The notes under the pieces: model-generated
Seen by the model: the letters and a program-made list of their open reading frames with translations, nothing else
Told to the model about the DNA's origin: nothing
Database searches by the model: none
Position numbers and translations under genes: made by a program
In this document: positions 1 to 8,322 of the stretch, one piece after another
Layout of the letters: each line of letters starts with the position of its first letter
Numbering within the stretch: position 1 is the first letter of the stretch
Assembly (NCBI GenBank): GCA_947623945.1
Contig: CANQHU010000008.1
Location: forward strand, 1-48,195
Direction of reading: 5' to 3'
DNA: 48,195 bases
Source: an uncultured Clostridia bacterium
GTDB lineage: Bacteria; Bacillota; Clostridia; TANB77; CAG-508

Positions 1-861
1 TTACCAGAAGGAGTATGGGCAGAATTAAGGAATTTATCAAATACAAGAGCAGAATTAGTAAGAAAACAAAATGCAGTGAAATGTAGATTAGTAGCCACAA
101 TAGATGAATATTTTCCAGAATATACAAAAGTATTTAAAAACATATTAAGTAGAACATCAGAAGAAATACTAAAGAAATGTCCATTTCCTGAAGACATAAA
201 AAGCTTAGGAGAAGAAGAATTACTAAAGCATATAAAAGAGTCAGTAAAACGAGGATATAGTAAGAAACAAGTTAAAGAAATTTATGAATTAGCAGAAGAA
301 AGTATAGGAACAAGTGAAGGCATATATGGAGCAAAATTCCAATTAAAAATGTATATAGAAGAAGCAGAAATGTTAGCCAAACAAATAAAAATGACAGAAG
401 AAGAATTAGAAAAGCAGTTAAAAGAAACAGGATTTTATGAAAGTTTAATCAGTATACAAGGAATTGGAATAGTAAGTGCAGCAATGCTAGTTGGAGAAAT
501 TGGAGATATTAATAGATTTGATAGTTATGAACAAATAAGAAGATATGCAGGTCTAAATCTAGTAGAAAATAGTTCAGGTACACATAAAGGAAAAACAACA
601 ATATCTAAACGAGGAAGAGGCTTGTTAAGGAGTATATTGTACAGAATGGCATTTACAATGGTAAATAAAAATAAAGAAATAAAAGAATTATACAAATATT
701 TAACAACAAGAAAAGAAAATAGATTAAAGAAGAAACAAGCCATAGTGGCAGTAATAGGAAAAATATTACAAATAATATATGCAGTAGTAACAAAAAACGA
801 AGAATACAAGGCTACAAGAGTATTTACACAAAATAGGTTAGAGCAACTAAAAGTAGCATAA
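1..861 (+). CDS. IS110-family transposase, 5' end outside window
   Basis: The reading frame is already open at base 1, so the N-terminal DEDD RuvC-like domain is outside the window and only the C-terminal part is seen. That part fits the Transposase_20 domain: a helix-hairpin-helix-like segment (ISIQGIGIVSAAMLVGEIGD), then the conserved block IRRYAGLNLVENSSGTHKGK with the candidate catalytic serine in NSSG, then KRGRGLLR. IS110 enzymes are DEDD recombinases guided by a bridge RNA encoded in the element's non-coding end. A structured non-coding stretch follows directly. The frame is intact to its TAA and contains no in-frame CGG. Family assignment is firm; whether the element is complete cannot be judged here. 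Confidence 0.9.
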   Translation, partial: LPEGVWAELRNLSNTRAELVRKQNAVKCRLVATIDEYFPEYTKVFKNILSRTSEEILKKCPFPEDIKSLGEEELLKHIKESVKRGYSKKQVKEIYELAEESIGTSEGIYGAKFQLKMYIEEAEMLAKQIKMTEEELEKQLKETGFYESLISIQGIGIVSAAMLVGEIGDINRFDSYEQIRRYAGLNLVENSSGTHKGKTTISKRGRGLLRSILYRMAFTMVNKNKEIKELYKYLTTRKENRLKKKQAIVAVIGKILQIIYAVVTKNEEYKATRVFTQNRLEQLKVA

Positions 862-869
862 ATATATTT

Positions 870-1075
870 AATTTAGCTAGATAAAAGTGGCATGAGGAGA
901 GCTTTCTCCATAAGGCCTTAAATGAGCCAGTAAAAAAGCAGTAATGCCATGTCACTTTATCTTTATACATTGAACGAAGGATGGTAAGGACTGATATAAT
1001 CAGATCCAGTGAGAAAAGATAGGGTTAATGATAAAGAAAGGATCTAGGTAAATTTACAATAAAATAAGAAAAATA
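870..1075 (+). ncRNA. Structured non-coding end of IS110 element, candidate bridge RNA
   Basis: There is no gene between the transposase stop and 1200. A long imperfect stem is visible: GATAAAAGTGGCAT (880-893) pairs with ATGCCA-TG-TCACTTTATC (944-961), and a small perfect hairpin, GGAGA-GCTT-TCTCC (896-909), lies inside it. Known IS110/IS1111 elements encode a bridge RNA in a non-coding end; in the IS1111 group it is downstream of the gene. The assignment to that RNA is inference from position and pairing. The element's right end was not located. Confidence 0.4.
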
Positions 1076-1199
1076 AATGTACACTTTTTAGTGTGTTTAT
1101 TAAAGATGTTATTAAGTTTTATAAAAATAAATAAAAATTAAAGATAAATGGAGAAATCGAGAGATAATTACTTCATTTATAGAGATAGGAGATTGAAAA

Positions 1200-2101
1200 A
1201 TGATTGATTTACATCTTCATACAAATTGCTCAGATGGTACAGATTCTCCAATAGAATTATTAAAAAAAGCAAAAGAAAAAAAATTAGAATACATATCAAT
1301 TACAGATCATGACAATTGTAATGCTTATGAGCAATTACAAAATATCAACTTAAGTGAAATATTTAATCGGAAAATTAATCCCAGGTATAGAAATAAAATG
1401 TTCATATATGAGAAGAACCATAGAAGTATTAGGATATAAGATTGACACGAAAAAAATGAATGAATTTATGAGAAACTTTTATAAAGATAAACCAAGAGAT
1501 TTTTTGCAAACAAAGTATTTTAATCTTTTATATGATAAATGTTTGCAACTTGGACTAACTTTAAGTAAAAAAGAAGATATTATCTGGAATCCAAAAAATG
1601 ACTGGGCAAGTGTTACAATTTATTCAGACTTAAAAAAACATGAAGAAAACAAAAACAAAATGCCAGAAGATATGTGGGAGAAATTATCAGCATTTAACAG
1701 AAAGTATTGTAACAATCCAGAACATACTTTATACATTGATAAAAGTGAAGATTATCCATCTTTACAACAAACTATTGATGCCATTAAAAATTGTGGCGGA
1801 TTAGTTTTTATGCCACACTTATTTATTTATGGTTGGGTAGAAGACAAAGAACAGTTTATTAAAGATTTAGTAAATAACTACGATATAGATGGACTAGAGT
1901 GTTATTACACTGATTTTACAGAAGAACAAACCGAGTTTATGTTAAATCTTTGCGATAAAAAGCATTTATATAAAAGTGGAGGTAGTGACTATCATGGACT
2001 AAATAAACCAAAAATTGAAATGGCTGTCCGGATATGGTAATCTTGCTATTTCCAAAGATTTAATTAAAAATTGGATAGAAGGAGGAAAAAACAATGGATG
2101 A
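1200..2101 (+). CDS. PHP-domain phosphoesterase, read through two CGG +1 shift sites
   Basis: This is a metal-dependent phosphoesterase of the PHP family. The metal-binding motifs appear in order: HLHTNCSDG at residues 4-12, ITDHDN near 38, PGIEI near 61, a histidine in MPHLF, GLECYY, and SGGSDYHG near the end. The gene is split into three frames. Codon 57 is CGG (1368-1370) and codon 277 is CGG (2029-2031); skipping the C in each gives Gly and joins the frames into 299 residues. The joined product ends at TGA 2099-2101, eight bases into the next gene, whose Shine-Dalgarno GGAGGA (2081-2086) lies inside this one. That translational coupling suggests the restored frame is the real one. Start: ATG 1200 after GGAGA. 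The substrate is unknown. Confidence 0.85.
1368..1371 (+). other. CGGA +1 frameshift site in PHP gene (site 1)
   Basis: The zero frame reads AAT CGG AAA ATT and stops 23 codons later. Reading AAT (C)GGA AAA TTA gives N-G-K-L-I-P-G-I-E, the canonical PHP strand with its metal-ligand glutamate. One extra C precedes an in-frame Gly codon. Confidence 0.85.
2029..2032 (+). other. CGGA +1 frameshift site in PHP gene (site 2)
   Basis: The zero frame reads GTC CGG ATA TGG TAA. Reading GTC (C)GGA TAT GGT AAT gives A-V-G-Y-G-N-L and continues 23 codons to a stop that overlaps the next start codon. One extra C precedes an in-frame Gly codon. Confidence 0.8.
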
Positions 2102-2309
2102 AATAAAAGTCGAAATAGCATTAGAAATAATACAATTGAAAATAGTACATTTATTAAAAAATAACAAAGGAAAAGATAAAAATACTATTAGAAAAGAATT
2201 AGATACATTAATAGAAGAAAGAGAAAAAATATACGAATTAGATGAAGAAGTAATTAAAAAAGTTTATGATGTTTATTTAGAAGAAATTAAAAATAATAAG
2301 GAGGACTAA
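2094..2309 (+). CDS. Small helical protein preceding zeta toxin, possible antitoxin
   Basis: This gene encodes 71 residues, rich in Lys, Glu and Ile, predicted mostly alpha-helical, with no motif I recognise. Its ATG overlaps the end of the PHP gene by eight bases and has GGAGGA at the right distance. Its stop is three bases before the zeta-like kinase gene, whose ribosome site (AAGGAGG) sits inside this frame's last codons. Epsilon antitoxins are small three-helix proteins encoded directly upstream of zeta, so an antitoxin role fits by size and position. I see no clear sequence likeness to epsilon. Confidence 0.6.
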   Translation: MDEIKVEIALEIIQLKIVHLLKNNKGKDKNTIRKELDTLIEEREKIYELDEEVIKKVYDVYLEEIKNNKED

Positions 2310-2312
2310 AAA

Positions 2313-3206
2313 ATGGGAAAATACGAATTAACCCCAGCAGATATACAAGCAGGAGTAAATAGAATATTAGCAGAAGCATATTCTTCTGCAGTTGTTTCTG
2401 AAAATCCAACTATGGTATATGTAACAGCAGGGCCAGGAGCAGGAAAAACATCTATAGAAATGCATTTAAAAAAAGAATTTAGAGATAAGGGAGAGAAGGC
2501 ATTTATTATAAATTCTGATAAAATTGCAACATTTCATCCAAATTATGATGAAATTCGTGCAGAAGAATTACCAGCAGAGTGCTATAGACTTACAAGACAA
2601 TTTGTTAGACCAGCTACACCTCAAATATTTGATGAATTAATAAAAAACAAAATAAATATGATTAACGAAAATACATTAGATAAAGGTGACAGCGATATTG
2701 AAATGGCAAAAAAACTAAAAGATAATAAATACAGAATTTGTGTTGATATTATGGCAACAGATCTGTTTGAAAGTAGATTGTCTTGTTATGAAAGAGAAGC
2801 AGCAATGTTACTTGCTGGAATTAATCCAAGAGGATGTTCAAAAAAACTTCAAGAAAAAATGTATAATTCATTTGTAAAAGAAGTACAACAATTAGATAAT
2901 TTAGGATTATGTGATGAAATTAATGTTTATACAAGAGGAGAAAACATTAACAAACCACCTGTTTTGCAATATTCAAAAGGAGATAAAAGTTATTCTAATT
3001 TTGATGAGGCGTTAAAAACACTAAGAGCAAGGCAAAGAAATGAATTATTTAAGGATCCAACAAATTATCTTTTAAGAATAAAAAATGCATCTGAAATAAT
3101 TTCACAATATGGAATTAACCCAGTTTTAACACAAGATGCATTAAATGGATTACAAGAATTAGAACAAGACTTTTTAGCAGAATTAGGTAAAGAAAAAATG
3201 ATATAA
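2313..3206 (+). CDS. Zeta-toxin-family P-loop kinase
   Basis: This is a 297-residue P-loop kinase with Walker A GPGAGKT near residue 40 (YVTAGPGAGKTSIEMHL). An INSDKIATFHPNYDE segment follows, matching the zeta-toxin pattern after the P-loop (a substrate-binding Asp in a D-x-hydrophobic stretch). Family members phosphorylate UDP-N-acetylglucosamine or other nucleotide-linked substrates and can block wall synthesis. The later block IMATDLFESRLSCYEREAAM would hold the lid helix. Its ribosome site overlaps the preceding small gene, so the two are co-translated. A rho-independent terminator follows within 10 bases. A housekeeping kinase role is also possible. Confidence 0.75.
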   Translation: MGKYELTPADIQAGVNRILAEAYSSAVVSENPTMVYVTAGPGAGKTSIEMHLKKEFRDKGEKAFIINSDKIATFHPNYDEIRAEELPAECYRLTRQFVRPATPQIFDELIKNKINMINENTLDKGDSDIEMAKKLKDNKYRICVDIMATDLFESRLSCYEREAAMLLAGINPRGCSKKLQEKMYNSFVKEVQQLDNLGLCDEINVYTRGENINKPPVLQYSKGDKSYSNFDEALKTLRARQRNELFKDPTNYLLRIKNASEIISQYGINPVLTQDALNGLQELEQDFLAELGKEKMI

Positions 3207-3213
3207 TAACTAG

Positions 3214-3240
3214 AAAAAGACCTGAAAAAAGGTCTTTTTT
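3214..3240. terminator. Bidirectional terminator between zeta-like and DUF1980-like genes
   Basis: AAAAAGACC - eight-base loop - GGTCTTTTT is a perfect 9-bp stem flanked by A and T runs, so it can end transcripts from both sides. It overlaps the stop codon of the minus-strand gene ending at 3239. Confidence 0.85.
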
Positions 3241-3787
3241 AAATTACTCCACTTGTTGGAATATAACTTTCATCTGGAGGATAAACTAATTCTTCATTTG
3301 GTTTGCTACTATTTTTTATTTCTGTAACTTTAACAATTGGCATATCACCATGATAATCTCCTTTGGTAATTGTTCCTGTTATTTCAACCCAAGAATTGTC
3401 CTTAAAATTTTTGACTTGCTCACTAGTACATAAAAAACCAACTACAACTGTTTGAAAGTCAGATGAAACAACCATATTTCTTGCAAGAACAAATTGATTT
3501 TCATTGAAATCTATCATACGATATATGTAGCCTGTAAAATTAATTTTAAGCCCAACATAATCATCTATATTGTCATGAACACTTTTTAGAATATTTGTAT
3601 AATTTTTAGCTGTAATTTTTGAAACACCATTTTGTGGCATACAAGAAGAACTTTCGGGATTGTTTTTTGCACCATTAAAAATTTTAAAAGTTACTATACC
3701 AACAATTATAACTACTAATAAAACAACTCCAATGAAAAAATATTTAAAAGTTTTACTGCCATTAATTTTAACATTATAAATAAACAT
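3239..3787 (-). CDS. Membrane-anchored DUF1980-like (YcgQ C-terminal type) protein
   Basis: This encodes 182 residues. One N-terminal membrane anchor (residues 14-34, FKYFFIGVVLLVVIIVGIVT) is followed by an extracytoplasmic domain. The pattern DDYVGLKINFTGYIYR ... FVLARNMVVSSDFQTVVVGF ... WVEITGTITKG ... PIVKVTEI matches the OB-fold-like C-terminal half of the TIGR03943/DUF1980 family, whose members sit beside DUF318 permeases. Here there is no permease neighbour and the usual Cys pair after FVLAR is replaced by SS. The start ATG has AGGT upstream. The gene is convergent with the zeta-like gene. The function is not known. Confidence 0.6.
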   Translation of the reverse strand: MFIYNVKINGSKTFKYFFIGVVLLVVIIVGIVTFKIFNGAKNNPESSSCMPQNGVSKITAKNYTNILKSVHDNIDDYVGLKINFTGYIYRMIDFNENQFVLARNMVVSSDFQTVVVGFLCTSEQVKNFKDNSWVEITGTITKGDYHGDMPIVKVTEIKNSSKPNEELVYPPDESYIPTSGVI

Positions 3788-3883
3788 ATAGAATTACCTC
3801 ACATAATTTAATAATTTTATTAAATTGTATGTACTTTTTTTAAAAATATGAAACATAGAACTTTATTTTTTTCTCAAAATCTC

Positions 3884-3912
3884 TTGCTAAAAAGCAATTT
3901 TAATGATATAGT
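3884..3912 (+). promoter_or_regulatory. Probable sigma-A promoter of secA
   Basis: TTGCTA (3884-3889), a 17-base spacer and TATAGT (3907-3912) lie 42 bases before the secA start. The secA ribosome site GGGAGGAAGG follows. Confidence 0.6.
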
Positions 3913-3954
3913 AACAAAGTATAAATATAAAGACTTGGGAGGAAGGAAGTCAAA

Positions 3955-6711
3955 ATGAGTATATTCAATAAAATATTTAAGTCATATAGCGAAAAAGAAG
4001 TAAAAAGGATTATGACTACAGTAGAAAAAATTAATAGTTTAGAGGAAGAAATTTCAAAATTAAGTGATAGTGAATTAAGAGCAAAAACAAACTATTTTAA
4101 AGAAGAATTAAAAAATGGTAAAACATTAGATGATATTTTACCAGAAGCATTTGCTGTTGTAAGAGAAACTTCAAAAAGAGTTTTAGGAATGAGACACTTT
4201 GATGTTCAATTAATTGGTGGAATTATATTACATCAAGGTAGGATTGCCGAAATGAAAACAGGAGAAGGAAAAACTTTAGTTGCTACTTTACCTGTATATT
4301 TAAATGCATTAGAAGGAAAAGGAGTTCACGTTATTACAGTAAACGACTACCTAGCAAAAAGAGATAGTGAATGGATGGGAAAAGTTTATAAGTTCTTAGG
4401 CCTATCTGTTGGTTTAGTTATAAATGGAATGAATCCAAAAGAAAAACAAGAAGCATATAATTCAGATGTTACTTATGGTACAAATAATGAATTTGGATTT
4501 GATTATTTAAGAGATAATATGGTTATTTATAAAGACCAATTAGTTCAAAGAGGTCTTCATTATGCAATTGTCGATGAAATTGATAGTATTTTAATAGATG
4601 AAGCTCGTACACCACTTATTATTTCTGGTAGATCAAATGAATCTTCTGATTTATACAAAAAAGCAAATAATTTTGTAAAAAATTTAACTCCAAAAGTAAT
4701 TGTAGAAGAAGATGTAAAAGATTTTGATCAAGCAGAAGATAATGAAAAATATGATTACATTGTAGACTTAAAAGCAAAATCTGCTTCATTAACACAAAAA
4801 GGTATTAAAAAAGCAGAAGAACACTTTAATTTAGAAAACTTTAACGATTTGGAAAATTCTACTTTAGTACATCATGTTAACCAAGCATTAAGAGCACATG
4901 GTGTTATGAAAAAAGATATTGATTACATTGTAAAAGATGGAGAAGTATTAATTGTTGATGAATTTACAGGACGTATTATGTATGGAAGAAGATATAATAA
5001 TGGATTACATCAAGCAATTGAAGCAAAAGAAAATGTAAAAATTGCAGATGAATCAAAAACACTTGCAACAATTACTTTCCAGAATTTCTTTAGAATGTAT
5101 GATAAATTATCTGGTATGACTGGTACTGCTATGACAGAAGCAGGAGAATTTGAAGAAATTTACAACTTAGATGTTATTGAAATTCCAACAAATAAGCCAA
5201 TGATTCGTAAAGACGAAAATGATGTTATTTATAAAAATGAAAATGCAAAATATAGAGCAATTGTAGAAAGCATTAAAAAGAGTCATGAAAAAGGACAACC
5301 AGTGTTAGTTGGTACAGTATCAATTGAAAAATCAGAAAAATTAAGTAGTTTATTAAAACGTGAAGGTATTAAACACGAAGTATTAAATGCTAAATATCAC
5401 GAAAAAGAAGCTGAAATTGTAGCACAAGCAGGTAAATTTGGTGCAGTAACAATTGCAACAAACATGGCAGGTCGTGGTACTGATATTATGCTTGGAGGAA
5501 ATAGCGAATTTTTAGCAAAAGAAGAAATGAGAAAAAATAAAATGTCTGCTGAATTAATACAAGAAGCTGATACTTATTATGAAACAGACAATCAAGACAT
5601 TTTAAATGCAAGAGAAGAATTTAAAAAATTAGTTAAAAAGTATGATGATCAAATTAAAGAAGAAAAAGAAAAAGTAATCGAAGCTGGCGGATTAAAAATT
5701 ATAGGTACAGAAAGACATGAATCTAGAAGAATTGATAACCAGTTACGTGGACGTTCTGGACGTCAAGGTGATATTGGTGAATCTAAGTTCTATATTGGAT
5801 TAGATGATGACTTAATGAAAATATTTGGTGGAGATGCAATTACTAAAGTATACAATACTTTAGGCGCAGATGAAAATATGCCAATAGACTCTAAAATAAT
5901 ATCTAATGCAGTAGAAAATGCTCAAAAGAAAGTAGAAGGTAGAAACTTTAGTATTCGTAAAAATGTATTAAAATATGATGATGTTATGAATACTCAAAGA
6001 GAAATAATTTACAAGCAAAGAAGAGAAGTTCTAGATGGTGAAAATATCCATGATAATATAGTAAGCATGATTGAATTTGTTGCTGATAATATTGTTCAAA
6101 TGTTTGTTGACCCAGAAACTTCTGAACTAAATGTAGAGTCTTTAAACACAGAAATAAACGGAACTTTTGGAATAGATATGTTAGACTTCATTCAAAGTAA
6201 TAAAAAGGATTCTAACGCAATTTCAGAAGAATTAAAGAAAAAAGCAATGGAAATTTACAACTCAAAAGAACAAGAAATTGGATCAGATGAAATGAGAGAA
6301 CTTGAAAGAGTTGTTATGCTTAAAGTTGTTGATGAAAAATGGATGAACCATATTGACAGCATGGATGAACTTAAAAATGGTATTGGATTGAGAGCATATG
6401 GTCAAAAAGATCCTGTTGTTCAATATCGTTTAGAAGGTTTTGATATGTTTGAAGAAATGGTAAATGACATTAAGTATGATGTAACAAAGATTTTGATGCA
6501 TATTAGACAGCAAGGAGAAGCAAAAAGACAGGAAACAGTTAAAATAACTGGTGCAGCATTAGAGGCAATTCATAGTGTTGATGGTGGTGCTAAGATAGGA
6601 ACTGATGTTGATAGAACTGTTAGAAATGATGGACCAAAAATTGGTAGAAATGACCCATGCCCATGTGGTTCAGGAAAAAAATATAAAAATTGCTGCGGAA
6701 AGAATGGTTAA
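3955..6711 (+). CDS. secA: Preprotein translocase ATPase SecA
   Basis: This is the motor ATPase of the Sec export pathway, 918 residues. It has the SecA hallmarks in order: MRHFDVQLIGG, Walker A AEMKTGEGKT near residue 100, NDYLAKRD, Walker B VDEIDSILIDEARTPL near 212, EFTGRIMYGRRY, the SGMTGTA motif, TNMAGRGTDI, and IGTERHESRRIDNQLRGRSG. The C-terminus is the zinc-binding SEC-C tail RNDPCPCGSGKKYKNCC. The length is normal. The start is ATG 3955 after a strong GGAGG. No CGG is used in frame; the two CGG trinucleotides present fall across GGC-GGA and TGC-GGA codons. Confidence 0.99.
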   Translation: MSIFNKIFKSYSEKEVKRIMTTVEKINSLEEEISKLSDSELRAKTNYFKEELKNGKTLDDILPEAFAVVRETSKRVLGMRHFDVQLIGGIILHQGRIAEMKTGEGKTLVATLPVYLNALEGKGVHVITVNDYLAKRDSEWMGKVYKFLGLSVGLVINGMNPKEKQEAYNSDVTYGTNNEFGFDYLRDNMVIYKDQLVQRGLHYAIVDEIDSILIDEARTPLIISGRSNESSDLYKKANNFVKNLTPKVIVEEDVKDFDQAEDNEKYDYIVDLKAKSASLTQKGIKKAEEHFNLENFNDLENSTLVHHVNQALRAHGVMKKDIDYIVKDGEVLIVDEFTGRIMYGRRYNNGLHQAIEAKENVKIADESKTLATITFQNFFRMYDKLSGMTGTAMTEAGEFEEIYNLDVIEIPTNKPMIRKDENDVIYKNENAKYRAIVESIKKSHEKGQPVLVGTVSIEKSEKLSSLLKREGIKHEVLNAKYHEKEAEIVAQAGKFGAVTIATNMAGRGTDIMLGGNSEFLAKEEMRKNKMSAELIQEADTYYETDNQDILNAREEFKKLVKKYDDQIKEEKEKVIEAGGLKIIGTERHESRRIDNQLRGRSGRQGDIGESKFYIGLDDDLMKIFGGDAITKVYNTLGADENMPIDSKIISNAVENAQKKVEGRNFSIRKNVLKYDDVMNTQREIIYKQRREVLDGENIHDNIVSMIEFVADNIVQMFVDPETSELNVESLNTEINGTFGIDMLDFIQSNKKDSNAISEELKKKAMEIYNSKEQEIGSDEMRELERVVMLKVVDEKWMNHIDSMDELKNGIGLRAYGQKDPVVQYRLEGFDMFEEMVNDIKYDVTKILMHIRQQGEAKRQETVKITGAALEAIHSVDGGAKIGTDVDRTVRNDGPKIGRNDPCPCGSGKKYKNCCGKNG

Positions 6712-6809
6712 ATACTGAATTACAAGAAATTTTAAAAACTTGAAAAATAATAAAAAAGTTCGGTTTGTCAGCAAAAATAAAAATATGTGAACAAAAAGCA
6801 TTGAAAATA

Positions 6810-6850
6810 AAGGAATGTAGACATAGTATATATGTTGACATTTCTTTTTG
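6810..6850 (+). terminator. Probable terminator after secA region
   Basis: AAAGGAATGT-AG-ACATA pairs with TATGT-TG-ACATTTCTTT to form a long interrupted hairpin followed by a T-rich run. The stretch 6712-7004 holds no gene I can support. Confidence 0.6.
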
Positions 6851-7004
6851 CTGTGTAAGAATATAAAAATAGCAAAGATTATCAGATCTAATGTTATAAA
6901 TGAAATTATTAATTATTGAAATTTTGAAAATAGATTTGTAATAAAGGATTGCAATATATTAACTGTATTGTTATAATAAAAAAGAAAAAGGAGGTTTGAA
7001 CAAA

Positions 7005-7634
7005 GTGAAAGATACAATAATATATTTGGTTAGACATGCTGAAACTGTTAATGAAAATGGTATTAGAAATACAAATGAAGATTCTCAAATGATAAATGAA
7101 AAAGAAATCTTATCAATAGAAGGAGAAGAACAAGCAAAAAAATTAAGTGAAAATAATGAATTGAAAAATTTAGATATTATATGGTCAAGTAGTTATGCTA
7201 GAGCTAAAGCTACAGCGAAATATATTGCTTATGCAAATAATTTAACTTTCAATTTAGATAACAATTTAAGTGAAAGAAAATTAGGAAATTTAACAGAATT
7301 AGGAGATTTTATGAAGGACAAAAAAACAAGAGACCCTTCTCAAGAACAATTATTAGATAGAACTTTTAGAACATCTGATGGAGAAAGTGCAGAACAAACA
7401 AGAGAAAGAATGAACAAATTTTTTGACAAAATACTTAAAGAGTATGAAGGAAAAAGAATTGCAGTAATTAGTCATGGAGGTTCAATAAAGTTCTTTTTGT
7501 TAAATTGGTGTACGGTAAATGAAAATGTAAAACTTGTTTATAAAGAAGATACAGTATTAAATATAAAATCACCATGTTTATTAAAATTAACTTTTAGAAA
7601 AAATGAATTGATTAATTTAGAACAAATAGATTAA
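7005..7634 (+). CDS. Histidine phosphatase superfamily (phosphoglycerate mutase-like) protein
   Basis: This encodes 209 residues from GTG 7005, with GGAGG ten bases upstream; an in-frame TTG at 6996 is too close to that site. The catalytic RHG-type motif is YLVRHAETVNENG at the N-terminus (nucleophilic His in RHA). SSSYARAKATAKYIA carries the second Arg, and ERKLGNLTE and AVISHGGSIKFFL carry the second catalytic His. This is the two-histidine phosphatase fold of GpmB/CobC-like enzymes; the substrate is unknown. The gene lies in the accessory patch between secA and the duplicated secA tail. Confidence 0.85.
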   Translation: MKDTIIYLVRHAETVNENGIRNTNEDSQMINEKEILSIEGEEQAKKLSENNELKNLDIIWSSSYARAKATAKYIAYANNLTFNLDNNLSERKLGNLTELGDFMKDKKTRDPSQEQLLDRTFRTSDGESAEQTRERMNKFFDKILKEYEGKRIAVISHGGSIKFFLLNWCTVNENVKLVYKEDTVLNIKSPCLLKLTFRKNELINLEQID

Positions 7635-7637
7635 TTG

Positions 7638-7683
7638 AAAGCCATAAAATGTATTTTAGTATAAGTTCGTTTTATGGCTTTTA
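7638..7683 (+). terminator. Terminator after histidine phosphatase gene
   Basis: AAAGCCATAAAA (7638-7649) pairs perfectly with TTTTATGGCTTT (7670-7681). A T run is part of the 3' arm. Confidence 0.8.
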
Positions 7684-7730
7684 CTTAAATTAATGTATTA
7701 TATCTATTCGAGTTAATTATAAGATTTTAT

Positions 7731-7759
7731 TTGACAAAATTTACATAAAATGGTATAAT
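7731..7759 (+). promoter_or_regulatory. Consensus sigma-A promoter before radical SAM remnant
   Basis: TTGACA, 17 bases, TATAAT. This is a perfect vegetative promoter, 26 bases upstream of the ATG of a now truncated radical SAM gene. Confidence 0.85.
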
Positions 7760-7784
7760 CTTGTTGAAACTGGAGGTGTTTTAT

Positions 7785-7907
7785 ATGATAAAAAATATAG
7801 GATGGACATTAGGAAATGACTGTCCTTGTAAATGTAAACACTGCTATTCTTTTTCAGTCAGACAAAAAGGACAAAACTTGAATTATCAGAAGATTCGTTA
7901 CTATTAA
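7785..7907 (+). pseudogene. Radical SAM enzyme, N-terminal fragment
   Basis: Forty residues from ATG 7785 (GGAGG upstream) carry a radical SAM cluster motif, DCPCKCKHCYSFSVR, with cysteines spaced C-x-C-x3-C-x2-C. The frame ends at TAA 7905; a second frame continues 11 codons (LELSEDSLLLKKRIG) before it also stops, and no further radical SAM sequence follows. This looks like a decayed gene that lost most of its length. The break is not a CGG site, unlike the eight shift sites elsewhere. Radical SAM proteins with such an N-terminus often modify peptides; no peptide gene is seen nearby. Confidence 0.65.
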
Positions 7908-7930
7908 AAAAAAGAATAGGTTGATTTTAA

Positions 7931-8056
7931 ATGGAAGTATTAAATCAAATGAATGGTAACAAAAATAATAATTTCACCGATAGTTTCACCAATAACTTCA
8001 CCGATAACTTCACTAATATAGAAGTCAAAATATTAGAATTAGTAAAAAATGAATAA
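7931..8056 (+). CDS. Short frame with four FT(D/N)x repeats, probable gene remnant
   Basis: This encodes 41 residues: MEVLNQMNG, then FTDS-FTNN-FTDN-FTNI, then a helical tail VKILELVKNE. The repeat comes from four 12-bp DNA units at 7972-8019. No good ribosome site is seen. Such repeat-plus-helix tails occur just before C-terminal winged-helix segments of some DNA-binding proteins, so it may be a remnant of one; that is weak inference. Confidence 0.3.
   Translation: MEVLNQMNGNKNNNFTDSFTNNFTDNFTNIEVKILELVKNE
7972..8019 (+). repeat. Four tandem 12-bp repeats
   Basis: TTTCACCGATAG, TTTCACCAATAA, CTTCACCGATAA and CTTCACTAATAT follow each other without gaps. They keep the reading frame of the short frame 7931-8056. 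Confidence 0.85.
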
Positions 8057-8072
8057 AAGTACAATATAAGTA

Positions 8073-8140
8073 GGTTATTTGAAGTGGACAATAGTGCCGA
8101 ACAGAAGAGATGAAGGACTTGACACACCTGCCAAATAACC
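8073..8140. repeat. Nine-bp inverted repeat with 50-base interior
   Basis: GGTTATTTG (8073-8081) and CAAATAACC (8132-8140) are exact complements. No gene is supported from 8057 to 8322. It may be a structured RNA or mobile-element debris; I cannot assign it. Confidence 0.5.
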
Positions 8141-8322
8141 AACGGTTAAAAGGTAGAGATTTTTATACTTTTTTATATGAAACAGTTGAATTTTTAATTA
8201 TAATATAGTACTATACAAATGTTCGTAAAATAAAATGGGAGATTTATTATGGATGAGCATATCAAACAGATATTGATTATCAAAAATAGGTGTTAAAATT
8301 CAATATGAAAGAAGGAAAAAAT

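Noticed and set aside
525-809. Long minus-strand frame inside the transposase
   Set aside because: A shadow of the real gene with no ribosome site.
1797-1799. CGG inside the PHP gene as a ninth shift site
   Set aside because: It spans GGC-GGA codons and is out of frame; the protein continues normally (N-C-G-G-L-V).
7785-7907. Radical SAM fragment as another programmed shift
   Set aside because: No CGG is present at the break and most of the domain is missing, so decay is more likely.
7972-8019. CRISPR array
   Set aside because: Units are 12 bp, adjacent and without spacers.
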